From CAYMZZ01 sp044463125 (GTDB lineage: Bacteria > Bacteroidota > Bacteroidia > Chitinophagales > Chitinophagaceae), in contig JBIQMS010000018.1 in the NCBI GenBank assembly GCA_044463125.1, positions 1 through 64,000 of the forward strand: DNA of 64,000 nt. The letters run 5' to 3'. The notes below the pieces were generated by a model. That model was not told the origin of the DNA. It was given only the letters and a program-made list of their open reading frames with translations, and searched no databases. Positions 34,649 through 43,031 of the stretch are shown here, piece after piece. Both the position numbers and the translations under genes were made by a program. The stretch's first letter is position 1. Every line of letters begins with the position of its first letter.

Positions 34649-35005
34649 ATGGACCTGAAAACAGAACCACAGCAGCTACCCTGGCAGGCTGGCAAAGTGC
34701 CGGGCTTTCGCAGCAAGGAATTACTGAATAAGGATACCACCTCCATCCGCCTGATCAGGATTGAACCCGGCGCGGCCTACCCGCCCCATACCCATCCGGA
34801 TAAAACCGAATTTGTGTACCTCCTCGAAGGCGAAGCCACCCTCAGGATCGCCGACCAGGCCTATGCCGGCCACGCCGGTGAATTCTTTGTATTCCCGCAA
34901 CATGTTCGCCACAGCATCAGCAATCCCACACCTGCTACCTGCACACTCCTGATCGGCGCCATACGGGAAGACAGGGACGGGGCTGGTTCGGCGGGGGTAT
35001 ATTGA
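34649..35005 (+). CDS. Small cupin domain protein
   Basis: A 118-residue single cupin barrel. Motif 1: YPPHTHPDKTEFVYLLEGEA (metal-binding His, His and Glu); motif 2: AGEFFVFPQHVRHSISNPT (third His). It could bind a metal and act as a sensor or small enzyme in the NO/oxygen response. It is the last gene of the operon, 12 bp after the haemoglobin. A fragment of a close relative of its 3' end lies at 22423-22524, and the palindrome array begins ~115 bp downstream. Confidence 0.88.
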   Translation: MDLKTEPQQLPWQAGKVPGFRSKELLNKDTTSIRLIRIEPGAAYPPHTHPDKTEFVYLLEGEATLRIADQAYAGHAGEFFVFPQHVRHSISNPTPATCTLLIGAIREDRDGAGSAGVY

Positions 35006-35121
35006 GGGCGCGCAACGCTATTCGCTGCAACTATTCAAACCTCCCTTACACCAGATGCTTACCTGTAAGCGAAAACCAGGTATCTGATTCTGGAAAGTTG
35101 CATAGTAGAACAACCAGTACG

Positions 35122-36535
35122 CCCCATCCGCCGCGGCGGATGGGGGTGTGCGATCTGGTATGGCATCGATCTGCGTTTTAAACAGCAATCAAGCATTCGA
35201 TGCGACAATAAATTAGCAAAAGACTGAACCCTTAAATTTTTACCATACAGGTTTCGGTGTCAGCTTTCACACACCCTTCCGCCGCGGCGGAAGGGTAGTG
35301 TGCGGAATTAACTAACCATTACTTACTGCCGTGGTGAATTGGGGCATGATGGCTTCAAGAAATCGACCCGGACCCTTCCGCCGCGGCGGATGGTTGTGTG
35401 GGTATCATAATATAATCANNNNNNNNNNNNNNNNNNNNNNNNNNNNNNNNNNNNNNNNNNNNNNNNNNNNNNNNNNNNNNNNNNNNNNNNNNNNNNNNNN
35501 NNNNNNNNNNNNNNNNNNTGGGTAGCAATAACATCATTGTTTTCATAACCTCCCGCCGCGGCGGGAGGTCGTGTGCGATTTGGGATGGCAGCGATCTGCA
35601 TTTTAAGCAACAAATCGGCACCAATCGTACCGATGAATTTTTCCAAACAGGTTTCGGTGTCAGCTTTCACACACCCTTCCGCCGCGGCGGAAAGTAATGG
35701 TCAGTGAATTCCGCAGGTTGCCCTCCCGAAGGGAGGCAGTGTGGGTAGAATTATAGTTATCTTTTGAGGATACCTCCCGAAGGGAGGTCGTGTGCGATCT
35801 CGAATTGAAACAATTTGCAATGAAAGAAAGAAATCGTCATACAATGCTGCATCAAACCACAGGAAAACAATCCGATTTTCGTCAAACAGGTTTCAGTCTC
35901 AGCATTCACACAACCTCCCTTCGGGAGGTAACCTGAAAATGATGATTCCAGTTCTACCCACACGCCCTCCCTTCGGGAGGGTGTGTACGAGGCAATAGTA
36001 TAATCATTTTTATAACCTTCCGCCGCGGCGGAAGGGTGTGTGGGTATCATAATATAATCAGGTTATATTACCTCCCGAAGGGAGGTAATATGGGTAGCAA
36101 TAACATCATTGTTTTCATAACCTCCCGCCGCGGCGGGAGGTCGTGTGCGATCTAAAATGACATCGATTGCGTTTTAAGCAGCAAACAGCCATACAACGAA
36201 TAATTTAATCGCCGGAAACCGAACCTATAAATTTTTCCAAACAGATTTCGGTGGCAGCATTCACACACCCTCCCTTCGGGAGGGAGCGACACTATCACAA
36301 ATTTGCTACCCACACGCCCTCCCTTCGGGAGGGCAACTTGCGGAATTAACTAACCATTACTTACTGCCGTGGTGAATTGGGGCATGATGGCTTCAAGAAA
36401 TCGACCCGGACCCTTCCGCCGCGGCGGATGGTTGTGTGGGTATCATAATATAATCAAGATATATTACCTCCCGAAGGGAGGGTGTGTGGGTAGCAACAAT
36501 ACATGCAGTTTATTTTGCCTCCCGAAGGGAGGCCG
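35122..36535. repeat. Array of ~17 GC-rich palindromes with alternating conserved tails (REP/BIME-like)
   Basis: No gene fits here. Palindromes of 15-24 bp occur at 35122, 35273, 35375, 35548, 35677, 35722, 35772, 35913, 35965, 36016, 36070, 36120, 36268, 36316, ~36410, ~36469 and ~36517. Two core types are CCGCCGCGGCGG and CTCCC-TTCG-GGGAG (or GAA-loop orientation). Long spacers (100-130 bp) begin GTGTGCGATCT and end TTTCGGTGTCAGCTTTCACAC. Short spacers (25-50 bp) carry GTGTGGGTAG or its complement CTACCCACAC. A 118-bp exact duplication links 35301-35418 and 36339-36456. Confidence 0.8.
35419..35518. other. Assembly gap of 100 N
   Basis: A conventional 100-N placeholder inside the palindrome array. 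The sequence entering the gap repeats at 36456 and the sequence leaving it repeats at 36090, so the missing part probably contains another short module. The true array may be longer than shown. Confidence 0.97.
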
Positions 36536-36763
36536 TGTACAATCTGGCGTGCCATCGATCTGCGTTTTAAACAGCAATCAACCATTCGATGCGACAATAA
36601 ATTACCCAAAAACTGAAGCCTTAAATTTTTACAATACAGAATTCGGTACCTGATTTTCAATTCTGCCACCTCCAATCCTACCATCCTCCAACCCTAAAAA
36701 TTCTAATGCGGACAACTGTAACAAATCCCCGACTCATTCGTATAGTAGCACAAAACCACCACA

Positions 36764-37276
36764 ATGAAACCAAAACTATTCTATGCGCTTACCGTGGCCA
36801 ATATGATGGCCTTTAGCTTCTATTTATTTTCTTTTACTACCAAAGAAAAACCGCCCCGCGATATGGACTTTAGCAATAGCATCCTGAAAGTGCGGGGTAT
36901 TGTGGTGGTGGATACCTTCGGTATTGAGCGGGTAATGATCGGCTCCCACCTGCCTGAGCCCAACTTTGCTACGGGCAACCGGGTGGCCGCGCGCGGAAAA
37001 ACCGGCTCCGTATCGGGTGTGATGCTTTTTGATGCCGAAGGACAGGAAAGAGGCGGCTATGTAACCGACGATTATTATGGCAATGCCTTCCTCACCCTCG
37101 ACTCCAAGACCTCGCAACATTTTCTACTGGTGGCGGAACCACAAGGCGCCACTTCGCTGCAACTATGGAGCCGTAACGGCCAAAACAAAATCAACCTTTC
37201 AACGGATGATGAAGACGGACAAATGGAATTAAAAAGAAACGGTAAACCTGTTCAATTGTATCCCCATGAAAAATAG
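36764..37276 (+). CDS. Hypothetical membrane-anchored protein
   Basis: 170 residues, no known family. One N-terminal hydrophobic helix (FYALTVANMMAFSFYLFSF, 5-23) is followed by a beta-rich domain with repeated short strands (ILKVRGIVVVDTFGIERVMIG, VSGVMLFDAEGQERGGYV, AFLTLDSKTSQHFLLVAE, LQLWSRNGQNKINLS). This strand-turn repetition suggests a beta-helix or beta-solenoid. It overlaps the WD40-like gene by 11 bp and is likely cotranscribed with it. Confidence 0.65.
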   Translation: MKPKLFYALTVANMMAFSFYLFSFTTKEKPPRDMDFSNSILKVRGIVVVDTFGIERVMIGSHLPEPNFATGNRVAARGKTGSVSGVMLFDAEGQERGGYVTDDYYGNAFLTLDSKTSQHFLLVAEPQGATSLQLWSRNGQNKINLSTDDEDGQMELKRNGKPVQLYPHEK

Positions 37277-38240
37277 TTTATGGTTTCTCCTGCTCCTGAT
37301 TGCTTCACAGGCACGCTCGCAAACGAATGATCTTTTTATCGACCGCTTTACCGGCATCAACCCCGTTTCCTATACTGACGTGCTATATATCGGCGCGAAA
37401 GATACCGTGCTGGTATCCACCTATAGCGGACGCATCGCACGCATCATCAACGGCCAGGATGGGGAAAAAATCCTGGCGCAGGTAGATGATGAAATTTATG
37501 CGCTTGCTTATAACCCTACGCGGCAGGAGATACTGGCTTCCACCCTGCTCCATGGCATACTCGTGCTGGATGCCCGCAACGGCAACCCCATCCGGAAAAT
37601 CCCCCTCGCTTCTACCTGGGCCAATACCATCGGCTGCTCCGACGATTCCCGCTACCTCTATGCTTACGACCAAAAAGGCCAACTGCATTTGTTCGACATG
37701 CACAAGGACTATGCCCGCCATCAACCCGATAGTAGTGTACCCCCGGGGCGAATAATACAGATAGACGCGCAAAACCTGGTCACCAACATCAGCGCCAAAA
37801 AACTGACGCTATGGGATCTGCGCAGCGGCCAAATCATTCAACAAACCAGTGTGGACATCGCCCGCTTTGCCGACAGGGATGCCCAGGGAAATATCCTCAG
37901 CATCCATTTCAACAAATGCAAAAAATGGGATGCCGGCAGCAATAATACCACCCTGGAGCTGGCCCACCCCAACTGGCCACTTCCCAATCCCGAAGACGAA
38001 AGCGAAATTTTTGAAATCCCTTACCAGATGCAACTAAACGCCGCCAAATTTGCCCGCAACAAAATCTACACGGCCGGCATCGACCGCAGTGTTAGAGTAT
38101 GGGACAAGGAAAGCGGCCAACTGCTCCAAACCCTCCAGGGCCATAAGGGCAGCATCAGCAAACTCAAACTGTCGCCCAATCAGGCGCAGGTAGTGTCGGT
38201 AGACCTCAAGGGCGTGATACGGTTTTGGGAGGTGGAGTGA
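37266..38240 (+). CDS. Exported WD40/beta-propeller protein
   Basis: 324 residues with a signal peptide (LWFLLLLIASQARS-Q, 1-19). The last ~80 residues hold two clear WD40 repeats (NAAKFARNKIYTAGIDRSVRVWDKESGQLLQTLQGHKG and ISKLKLSPNQAQVVSVDLKGVIRFWEVE), and weaker blades cover the rest (KKLTLWDLRSGQII; YLYAYDQKGQLHLFDM). It probably forms one seven-bladed propeller for protein interaction in the periplasm. A partner could be the small membrane protein encoded just upstream. Confidence 0.75.
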   Translation: MKNSLWFLLLLIASQARSQTNDLFIDRFTGINPVSYTDVLYIGAKDTVLVSTYSGRIARIINGQDGEKILAQVDDEIYALAYNPTRQEILASTLLHGILVLDARNGNPIRKIPLASTWANTIGCSDDSRYLYAYDQKGQLHLFDMHKDYARHQPDSSVPPGRIIQIDAQNLVTNISAKKLTLWDLRSGQIIQQTSVDIARFADRDAQGNILSIHFNKCKKWDAGSNNTTLELAHPNWPLPNPEDESEIFEIPYQMQLNAAKFARNKIYTAGIDRSVRVWDKESGQLLQTLQGHKGSISKLKLSPNQAQVVSVDLKGVIRFWEVE

Positions 38241-38261
38241 AGAGGTTCTGCCATGATCAAT

Positions 38262-38813
38262 TTATTGTTCCTTTTCCAGATGTATTTGGAAACCAATCCC
38301 GAATCGTAGGGCCGTATTTCGTCCCGAAAAATTGACCACTTTTGCAGTGGAATAACCCATTAAAAACTCCAATCCAACTGATGTATTAAAATATAAAACA
38401 GGCCCAGCAGCAAAGGAAAAGCTGTGCTGTTGGGAATTTGAAGCCAGCTTAGACGATCCATATGCGTATGCTGCTTCGGCCAGGAGATTAAACGGACTTT
38501 CGTTTTTCAGGAAATAATATCTTGCAAATGGGCCTATTGAAAAGATAGTTTGAGGTTTTGCATCTGCAACCAGATTATTCTTTCCATACGTAAACGATGG
38601 ACGAACCCCCGCAGCAAAATTATCTGCAAGGAAGTACCCAATAGTGGGTGAAATTTGAATATCGGTTTGTTTATACTGTACCGAAGCAGCACTCGAATTT
38701 TTCTGCGTTGCAAAACTTACATTGCCAGATACCAGCCAGCTATTCTTTGCTATTTGGCTGTTAGCAGTAAGCGAAAAAATAAAAATGATGAAAACTGGTA
38801 GCAATCGTTTCAT
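38262..38813 (-). CDS. Outer-membrane beta-barrel protein
   Basis: 183 residues: signal peptide (LLPVFIIFIFSLTANS-Q) and an eight-stranded small barrel pattern with alternating hydrophobic residues ending in IGFQIHLEKEQ. It is a tandem paralogue of the next protein (both have NSWLVSGNVSFATQK/DNWMLGGIVSYASTK, KPNIGYFFVDKLAAGLR-like and FARYYFLKNE/YVRYYLLKAD segments). The function is unknown; small barrels of this kind are common surface proteins in Bacteroidota. Confidence 0.75.
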   Translation of the reverse strand: MKRLLPVFIIFIFSLTANSQIAKNSWLVSGNVSFATQKNSSAASVQYKQTDIQISPTIGYFLADNFAAGVRPSFTYGKNNLVADAKPQTIFSIGPFARYYFLKNESPFNLLAEAAYAYGSSKLASNSQQHSFSFAAGPVLYFNTSVGLEFLMGYSTAKVVNFSGRNTALRFGIGFQIHLEKEQ

Positions 38814-38914
38814 AATAAAAGCACTTTAGCTCTGGAAAATTATCCCGAGTTACGCTTAAATTTTGTGTAACAAGGATGAAATATTAATGAGCTTGTACCG
38901 CCAAATCAGTCAAA

Positions 38915-39469
38915 TCACTTTTCCCTTTCAAGATGAACCTGAAGACCCACGCCGAGCATAATGCTGTTATTGCTACCAGCAAATTTTGAGAACTTATAGG
39001 TAGAATAACTCAACAACATTTCCAACCCCACTACATTGTTAAAGTACATGACAGGACCCGCGGAAAAACTGAATGCGTTCTTAGATGTAGTTCCTGGCAT
39101 ACTCCCCTTCTCAAAGCCAAACGCGTAACCAGCTTCCGTTAAAATATTGACCAACTTATCAGCTTTCAGAAGGTAATAACGTACGTACGGACCAACATTG
39201 AAATCCGTATAACTTTGCCCCCTGTCCCTGTCACCTACTTTGCTAATGTTCGCTCTTAAACCAGCCGCCAGTTTATCAACAAAAAAATAGCCGATATTTG
39301 GCTTAATCTGCCAGTTGTAGCTTGTATGGGGGTCGCCAAAATTAGTGCTATTATATTTGGTGGAAGCATAACTAACAATGCCACCCAACATCCAATTGTC
39401 CTTAGAAATTTGGCTATTTGAAGTGGTTACTGCAAACAGCATCAATACAACTAGAGGTATTCTGATCAT
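38915..39469 (-). CDS. Outer-membrane beta-barrel protein (paralogue)
   Basis: 184 residues with a signal peptide (IPLVVLMLFAVTTSNS-Q), a beta-barrel strand pattern and the C-terminus MLGVGLQVHLEREK. It has the same architecture as the neighbour at 38262 and lies upstream of it on the same strand, ~100 bp apart, so a tandem duplication. It precedes no recognisable enzyme, and its role is unknown. Confidence 0.75.
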   Translation of the reverse strand: MIRIPLVVLMLFAVTTSNSQISKDNWMLGGIVSYASTKYNSTNFGDPHTSYNWQIKPNIGYFFVDKLAAGLRANISKVGDRDRGQSYTDFNVGPYVRYYLLKADKLVNILTEAGYAFGFEKGSMPGTTSKNAFSFSAGPVMYFNNVVGLEMLLSYSTYKFSKFAGSNNSIMLGVGLQVHLEREK

Positions 39470-39793
39470 ATGATATCTATATCTTTATTAACAATATATG
39501 ATTAAAGAAAGTAGAGTTTCTTAATGCAGCAGGAAACCTAATAGTGATTCAGGTCCCAATCTTTTCAATTATTAACTAAAAATATCAGTATAAGTCCATA
39601 AGGTTACATCAAAATCACCTATTTAATATAACGGAAACAACAGTACCAAAACTAAAATTGTAACATTCGTGAAAGAAAGAATAGTCACAATATTTCACGA
39701 GCAAATGTCAACAGACCAATTTGAATATGTCGCCGCCAGCATGAAGTTACAAATCTTTCTGAATATCCCAAATTAAGATTTACCGTAGGGTAC
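39470..39793. other. AT-rich spacer, nothing recognised
   Basis: About 325 bp between the beta-barrel gene and the sulfatase stop codon. I see no gene, hairpin or consensus promoter. It should contain the promoter of the barrel gene at 39469. Confidence 0.4.
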
Positions 39794-41407
39794 TCAAAAC
39801 CCCCTCCTACCCACCGGCTTTGCCATTATCTCCGTCGCTTCGGCATCTTCGTACTGACGGATCAGCCGGGCGAGCTGCTTTTCGAGGCGGCGGCGGGTTT
39901 TTTGGTAGCGCTTATCGTTAATAATGTTGTTGTTTTCGGCAGGGTCGCGCTCCAGGTCGTAAAGCTCCCAGCCCTCCACTTTTTCATAGAAGCGGATCAG
40001 CTTATAGCGGCCGGTGCTGATGCCGAAATGGGGGCTCACGGCATGTTCACCATTCTCATAATAATGGTAGTACATGGCTTTGCGCCCCTTTTTGCGGGCG
40101 TTTTTTAATTGGGGCAGCATGCTACGGCCCTGCATATCGGCCGGGGGGCGGATGCCGGCGATATCGAGGAGGGTGGGGCCGATATCGAGGTTCATCACCA
40201 ATTGCTCATTCACCGTGCCGGGCTTTACCTTGGCGGGATAGCGCACTACGAGTGGGGTGCGGAAGGATTCTTCGTACATAAAGCGCTTATCAAACCAGCC
40301 ATGCTCGCCCAGGTAAAAGCCCTGGTCGCTGATATAGATCACGATGGTATTTTGGGCCAGGCCATGCTGATCCAGGTAATCGAGGGCGCGGCCAATATTA
40401 CGGTCGAGCGAGGCGGCGGTGGCCAGGTAGTCGCGCATATAGCGCTGGTATTTCCATTCAATAAGGGCGCGGCCCTGCGGGTTTTGTTGTTGCAGGTCGG
40501 CATAAATGGGCCGGTAATAAGCGAGCATGGCCTGCTGCTGGGCGGGGTTCATGCGTTTAAAAAATCCGAACTCCAGCATTTTTTCCCCGGTCTCATACAT
40601 CTTCAAATCATAATCCATCCGCAGGGTTTTGTCGATGGTCATATCCTGCACAAGGGCGGCAGGCCGGCCGCTATAGTTGTCGTAAAAGTTATCGGGCAGG
40701 GGAAAGTTCACGCTATCGAAGCGGCGCAGGTCGGGGATATCGGGCATCCAGGTACGGTGGGTATTCTTATGGCCGATCACCAGGCAGAAGGGCTGGCTGG
40801 TATCGCGGCGGTTGAGCCATTGCTCGGCTTCGTCCTGCACCAGGTTGGTCACATAACCCTCCTGCCGCTCGCGGCCACCATTCATCGTGAGGAAATCGGG
40901 ATTATAATAGCTCCCCTGCCCCGGCAATATCTTCCAGTAATTAAAACCCTGTGGCTCCGAACCGAGGTGCCATTTGCCGATCCAGGCGGTTTGGTAACCC
41001 GCGGCGGAGAGCTCTTTGATAAAAGTATTCTGGGTACTGTCGAAGCGGTTGTTCACATTGTCGCGAAAGCCATTCTGATGGCTGTACTTGCCCGTGAGGA
41101 TCACCGCGCGGCTGGGCCCGCAGATGGAATTGGTAACATAGGCCCGATCGAAACGCATGCCCTCCCGCGCAATGCGATCGATGGCGGGGGTCTGCATCAG
41201 CTTACTGCCATAAGCGCTGATGGCCTGGTAAGCATGGTCGTCGGAAACGATCAATAATATATTAGGTCTTTTTTCTGTTTTTCTATTTGCCTGCGCAGGC
41301 GCAGCCAAATAGAAAAACAGAAAAAAGGTGAGCGCAGCAGCATGCGATAGGGTAAAAAAACAAATACCCTTAAAATGCACAAATAACCGAATGTTTCTCT
41401 CTTCCAT
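39794..41407 (-). CDS. Exported sulfatase (formylglycine type)
   Basis: A 537-residue sulfatase of the alkaline-phosphatase superfamily, predicted to remove sulfate from glycans or other esters in the periplasm. It has a signal peptide (~20-40, ending APAQA). Metal Asp pair: D56-D57 in LLIVSDDHAYQ. Formylglycine motif: C96-G-P-S-R100 (C-x-P-x-R type, so it needs a formylglycine-generating enzyme elsewhere). GKWHLGSEPQG follows, and VIYISDQGFYLGEHGWFDKRFMYEESFRTPL is the usual C-terminal active-site segment. The signal-peptide coding region contains a 22-bp perfect inverted repeat. Divergent from rmuC. Confidence 0.93.
   Translation of the reverse strand: MEERNIRLFVHFKGICFFTLSHAAALTFFLFFYLAAPAQANRKTEKRPNILLIVSDDHAYQAISAYGSKLMQTPAIDRIAREGMRFDRAYVTNSICGPSRAVILTGKYSHQNGFRDNVNNRFDSTQNTFIKELSAAGYQTAWIGKWHLGSEPQGFNYWKILPGQGSYYNPDFLTMNGGRERQEGYVTNLVQDEAEQWLNRRDTSQPFCLVIGHKNTHRTWMPDIPDLRRFDSVNFPLPDNFYDNYSGRPAALVQDMTIDKTLRMDYDLKMYETGEKMLEFGFFKRMNPAQQQAMLAYYRPIYADLQQQNPQGRALIEWKYQRYMRDYLATAASLDRNIGRALDYLDQHGLAQNTIVIYISDQGFYLGEHGWFDKRFMYEESFRTPLVVRYPAKVKPGTVNEQLVMNLDIGPTLLDIAGIRPPADMQGRSMLPQLKNARKKGRKAMYYHYYENGEHAVSPHFGISTGRYKLIRFYEKVEGWELYDLERDPAENNNIINDKRYQKTRRRLEKQLARLIRQYEDAEATEIMAKPVGRRGF
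41268..41327 (-). repeat. 22-bp perfect inverted repeat inside the sulfatase signal-peptide region
   Basis: 41268-41289 (CTTTTTTCTGTTTTTCTATT plus TG) is the exact reverse complement of 41306-41327, with a 16-nt GC-rich loop (CCTGCGCAGGCGCAGC) that itself contains CCTGCGCAGG. It covers the codons for FFLFFYLAAPAQANRKTEKR. In the mRNA it would fold a long AU-rich stem close to the start. Confidence 0.75.
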
Positions 41408-41445
41408 TTCAATGAAAATACTGAAATTGGCAAAAACAGCATCGA

Positions 41446-42801
41446 ATGCCTGAAATACTTTACTGGATCATCGCTTTCCTGGCGGGTGGATTATTGGGTT
41501 GGTTACTGGCTCGGATGGGAAGGGATAAAGACTTTGTGCCGCGATCGCAGGCGGAGCTCTTGCAGCAGGAGCTTTCGCAAAGCCGGCAGGAACTGGCCGC
41601 CACACGCACGCGGGCGGAGCAATGGGAACAGCGGGTGCAGGAACTGCTGGCGGAGAGCCGGCAACTCACGGCGCTCCTGCGCGAAAGCGAAGGTAGCCTG
41701 CAACGCACCCGGGAGGAAAACCGGCAGATCAGCATCCAAATGCAGGAACAAAAGCAAAGCCTGGAGCAGGTGGGCAAAAAGTTTGAATCGGAATTCCAGG
41801 TACTGGCGCAGCGCATACTCGACGAGAAAACAAAAGTATTTCAGCAAAGCCAGGAAAGCAGCCTGGGCCAGATGCTCAATCCCCTGCGCGATCAACTCAG
41901 GAACTTCAAGGAAGAATTTGAAAGCCGCTATAAAACCGAGTCGAACGAACGCATCTCCCTGCGCGAGCAAATCCGGCATATGCTCGACCTGAACCAGACC
42001 CTTTCCACCCAGGCCGAGAATCTGACCCGTGCGCTCACCAACAACGTGAAAAGCCAGGGCGACTGGGGCGAGAGTATTTTGGAAAGCATTCTGCAATACG
42101 CGGGTCTGCAAAAAGACCTGCATTATTTTGTGCAGGAGAGTTCGCAAAACGAAGCTGGTGATACCATTCGCCCGGATGTGATCATCAAATACCCCGACGG
42201 CAGGGCCCTTGTTGTGGACAGCAAGGTATCGCTGTTACACTACACGCGCCTGATAGCGGCCGGCGATGAGGCCGAACGCAAGACCCAGGAAGCCCTGCTG
42301 CTGCAATCATTCCGGCAGCATGCGGATGGATTGAGCCGCAAGAATTATCAGTCGGTCGCCGACGCGCTTGATTTTGTGCTGATGTTTGTGCCCGTGGAAT
42401 CGGCCTATATCCAGGCCATGCAGGCCGATACTACCTTATGGCAGTTTGCCTATCAGAAAAGGGTGTTGCTGATTAGCCCCACCAACCTGGTGCCGGCCAT
42501 GAAGTTGGTGGCGGATCTTTGGCAGCGTGATGGTATTAGTCGCCACGCAACGGCCATTGCCGAAAGGGCCGGTAAGCTCTACGACAAGCTGGTGGGTTTT
42601 GTTGACAATTTCGACCGCGTGGGCAGCCAGTTGGAAAAAGCCACCGAAACCTGGCGCGATGCGCAAAAGCAATTGGTGCAGGGCCGTGGCAACCTGATCA
42701 GCCAGGCCGAAAAAATGCGGGAGATGCATATCAAGACGCAGAAGAAATTGCCGGGGAGTTATACGGAGCAGATGGAAGACGATGAGGAGGGAAATTTGTG
42801 A
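41446..42801 (+). CDS. rmuC: DNA recombination protein RmuC homologue
   Basis: 451 residues. An N-terminal transmembrane helix (WIIAFLAGGLLGWLLARM) is followed by a long coiled coil (~20-125; Q/E/R rich). The RmuC nuclease-like domain comes next (GDWGESILESILQYAGLQKDLHYFVQESSQNEAGDTIRPDVIIKYPDGRALVVDSKVSLLHYTRL, where D-V-I-I and VVDSKVSL are the PD-(D/E)XK-like core). RmuC limits inversions at short inverted repeats and interferes with phage or plasmids in some strains. A divergent start 38 bp from the sulfatase. Confidence 0.92.
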   Translation: MPEILYWIIAFLAGGLLGWLLARMGRDKDFVPRSQAELLQQELSQSRQELAATRTRAEQWEQRVQELLAESRQLTALLRESEGSLQRTREENRQISIQMQEQKQSLEQVGKKFESEFQVLAQRILDEKTKVFQQSQESSLGQMLNPLRDQLRNFKEEFESRYKTESNERISLREQIRHMLDLNQTLSTQAENLTRALTNNVKSQGDWGESILESILQYAGLQKDLHYFVQESSQNEAGDTIRPDVIIKYPDGRALVVDSKVSLLHYTRLIAAGDEAERKTQEALLLQSFRQHADGLSRKNYQSVADALDFVLMFVPVESAYIQAMQADTTLWQFAYQKRVLLISPTNLVPAMKLVADLWQRDGISRHATAIAERAGKLYDKLVGFVDNFDRVGSQLEKATETWRDAQKQLVQGRGNLISQAEKMREMHIKTQKKLPGSYTEQMEDDEEGNL

Positions 42802-42829
42802 ATTTGAGAATTTGGGGATTTGGGGGTAT

Positions 42830-42928
42830 CGTAGAGACGCGCTGCGCGCGTCTCCTGTATGAACCCGAAACCAATCTGCCAACACCAAAACGGTGCAAAC
42901 TGGGAGACGCGCGCAGCGCGTCTCTACG
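42830..42928 (+). mobile_element. 99-bp inverted-repeat element, copy 1
   Basis: 26-bp terminal inverted repeats: 42830-42855 and 42903-42928 are exact complements (core GAGACGCGCTGCGCGCGTCTC, itself nearly palindromic), with a 47-bp centre. A second element of the same length and orientation lies at 46349-46447. Both are followed by GTGAACACG and AATCAGGCAA, so the shared unit extends past the right repeat. Small MITE- or REP-like element; no transposase inside. Confidence 0.65.
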
Positions 42929-43031
42929 GTGAACACGAGTCGAATCAGGCAAGACCCTAATGGTGGCAATTTCAATATTTTCAAAATGATGAAATTAGAA
43001 AATTTGCCATTTGAGCCGTATTTTAGGCGAC

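Noticed and set aside
35122..36535. CRISPR array
   Set aside because: Spacing alternates between ~30 and ~120 bp, repeats are palindromic cores of two types with variable flanks, and the long spacers share conserved ends. No cas genes are nearby.
35122..36535. Integron cassette array (attC sites)
   Set aside because: No integrase, no RYYYAAC/GTTRRRY core sites and no cassette ORFs between the palindromes.
35122..36535. Retron or group II intron remnant
   Set aside because: No reverse transcriptase reading frame and no msr/msd-like or intron domain V sequence is visible.
36369..36653. Small proteins encoded inside the palindrome array
   Set aside because: The short frames run through palindromes and repeated tails, show no codon-like pattern and duplicate with the DNA repeat.
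40109..41257. 382-residue plus-strand frame over the sulfatase gene
   Set aside because: It is antisense to an intact sulfatase with all catalytic motifs; GC-rich codons leave the opposite frame open.
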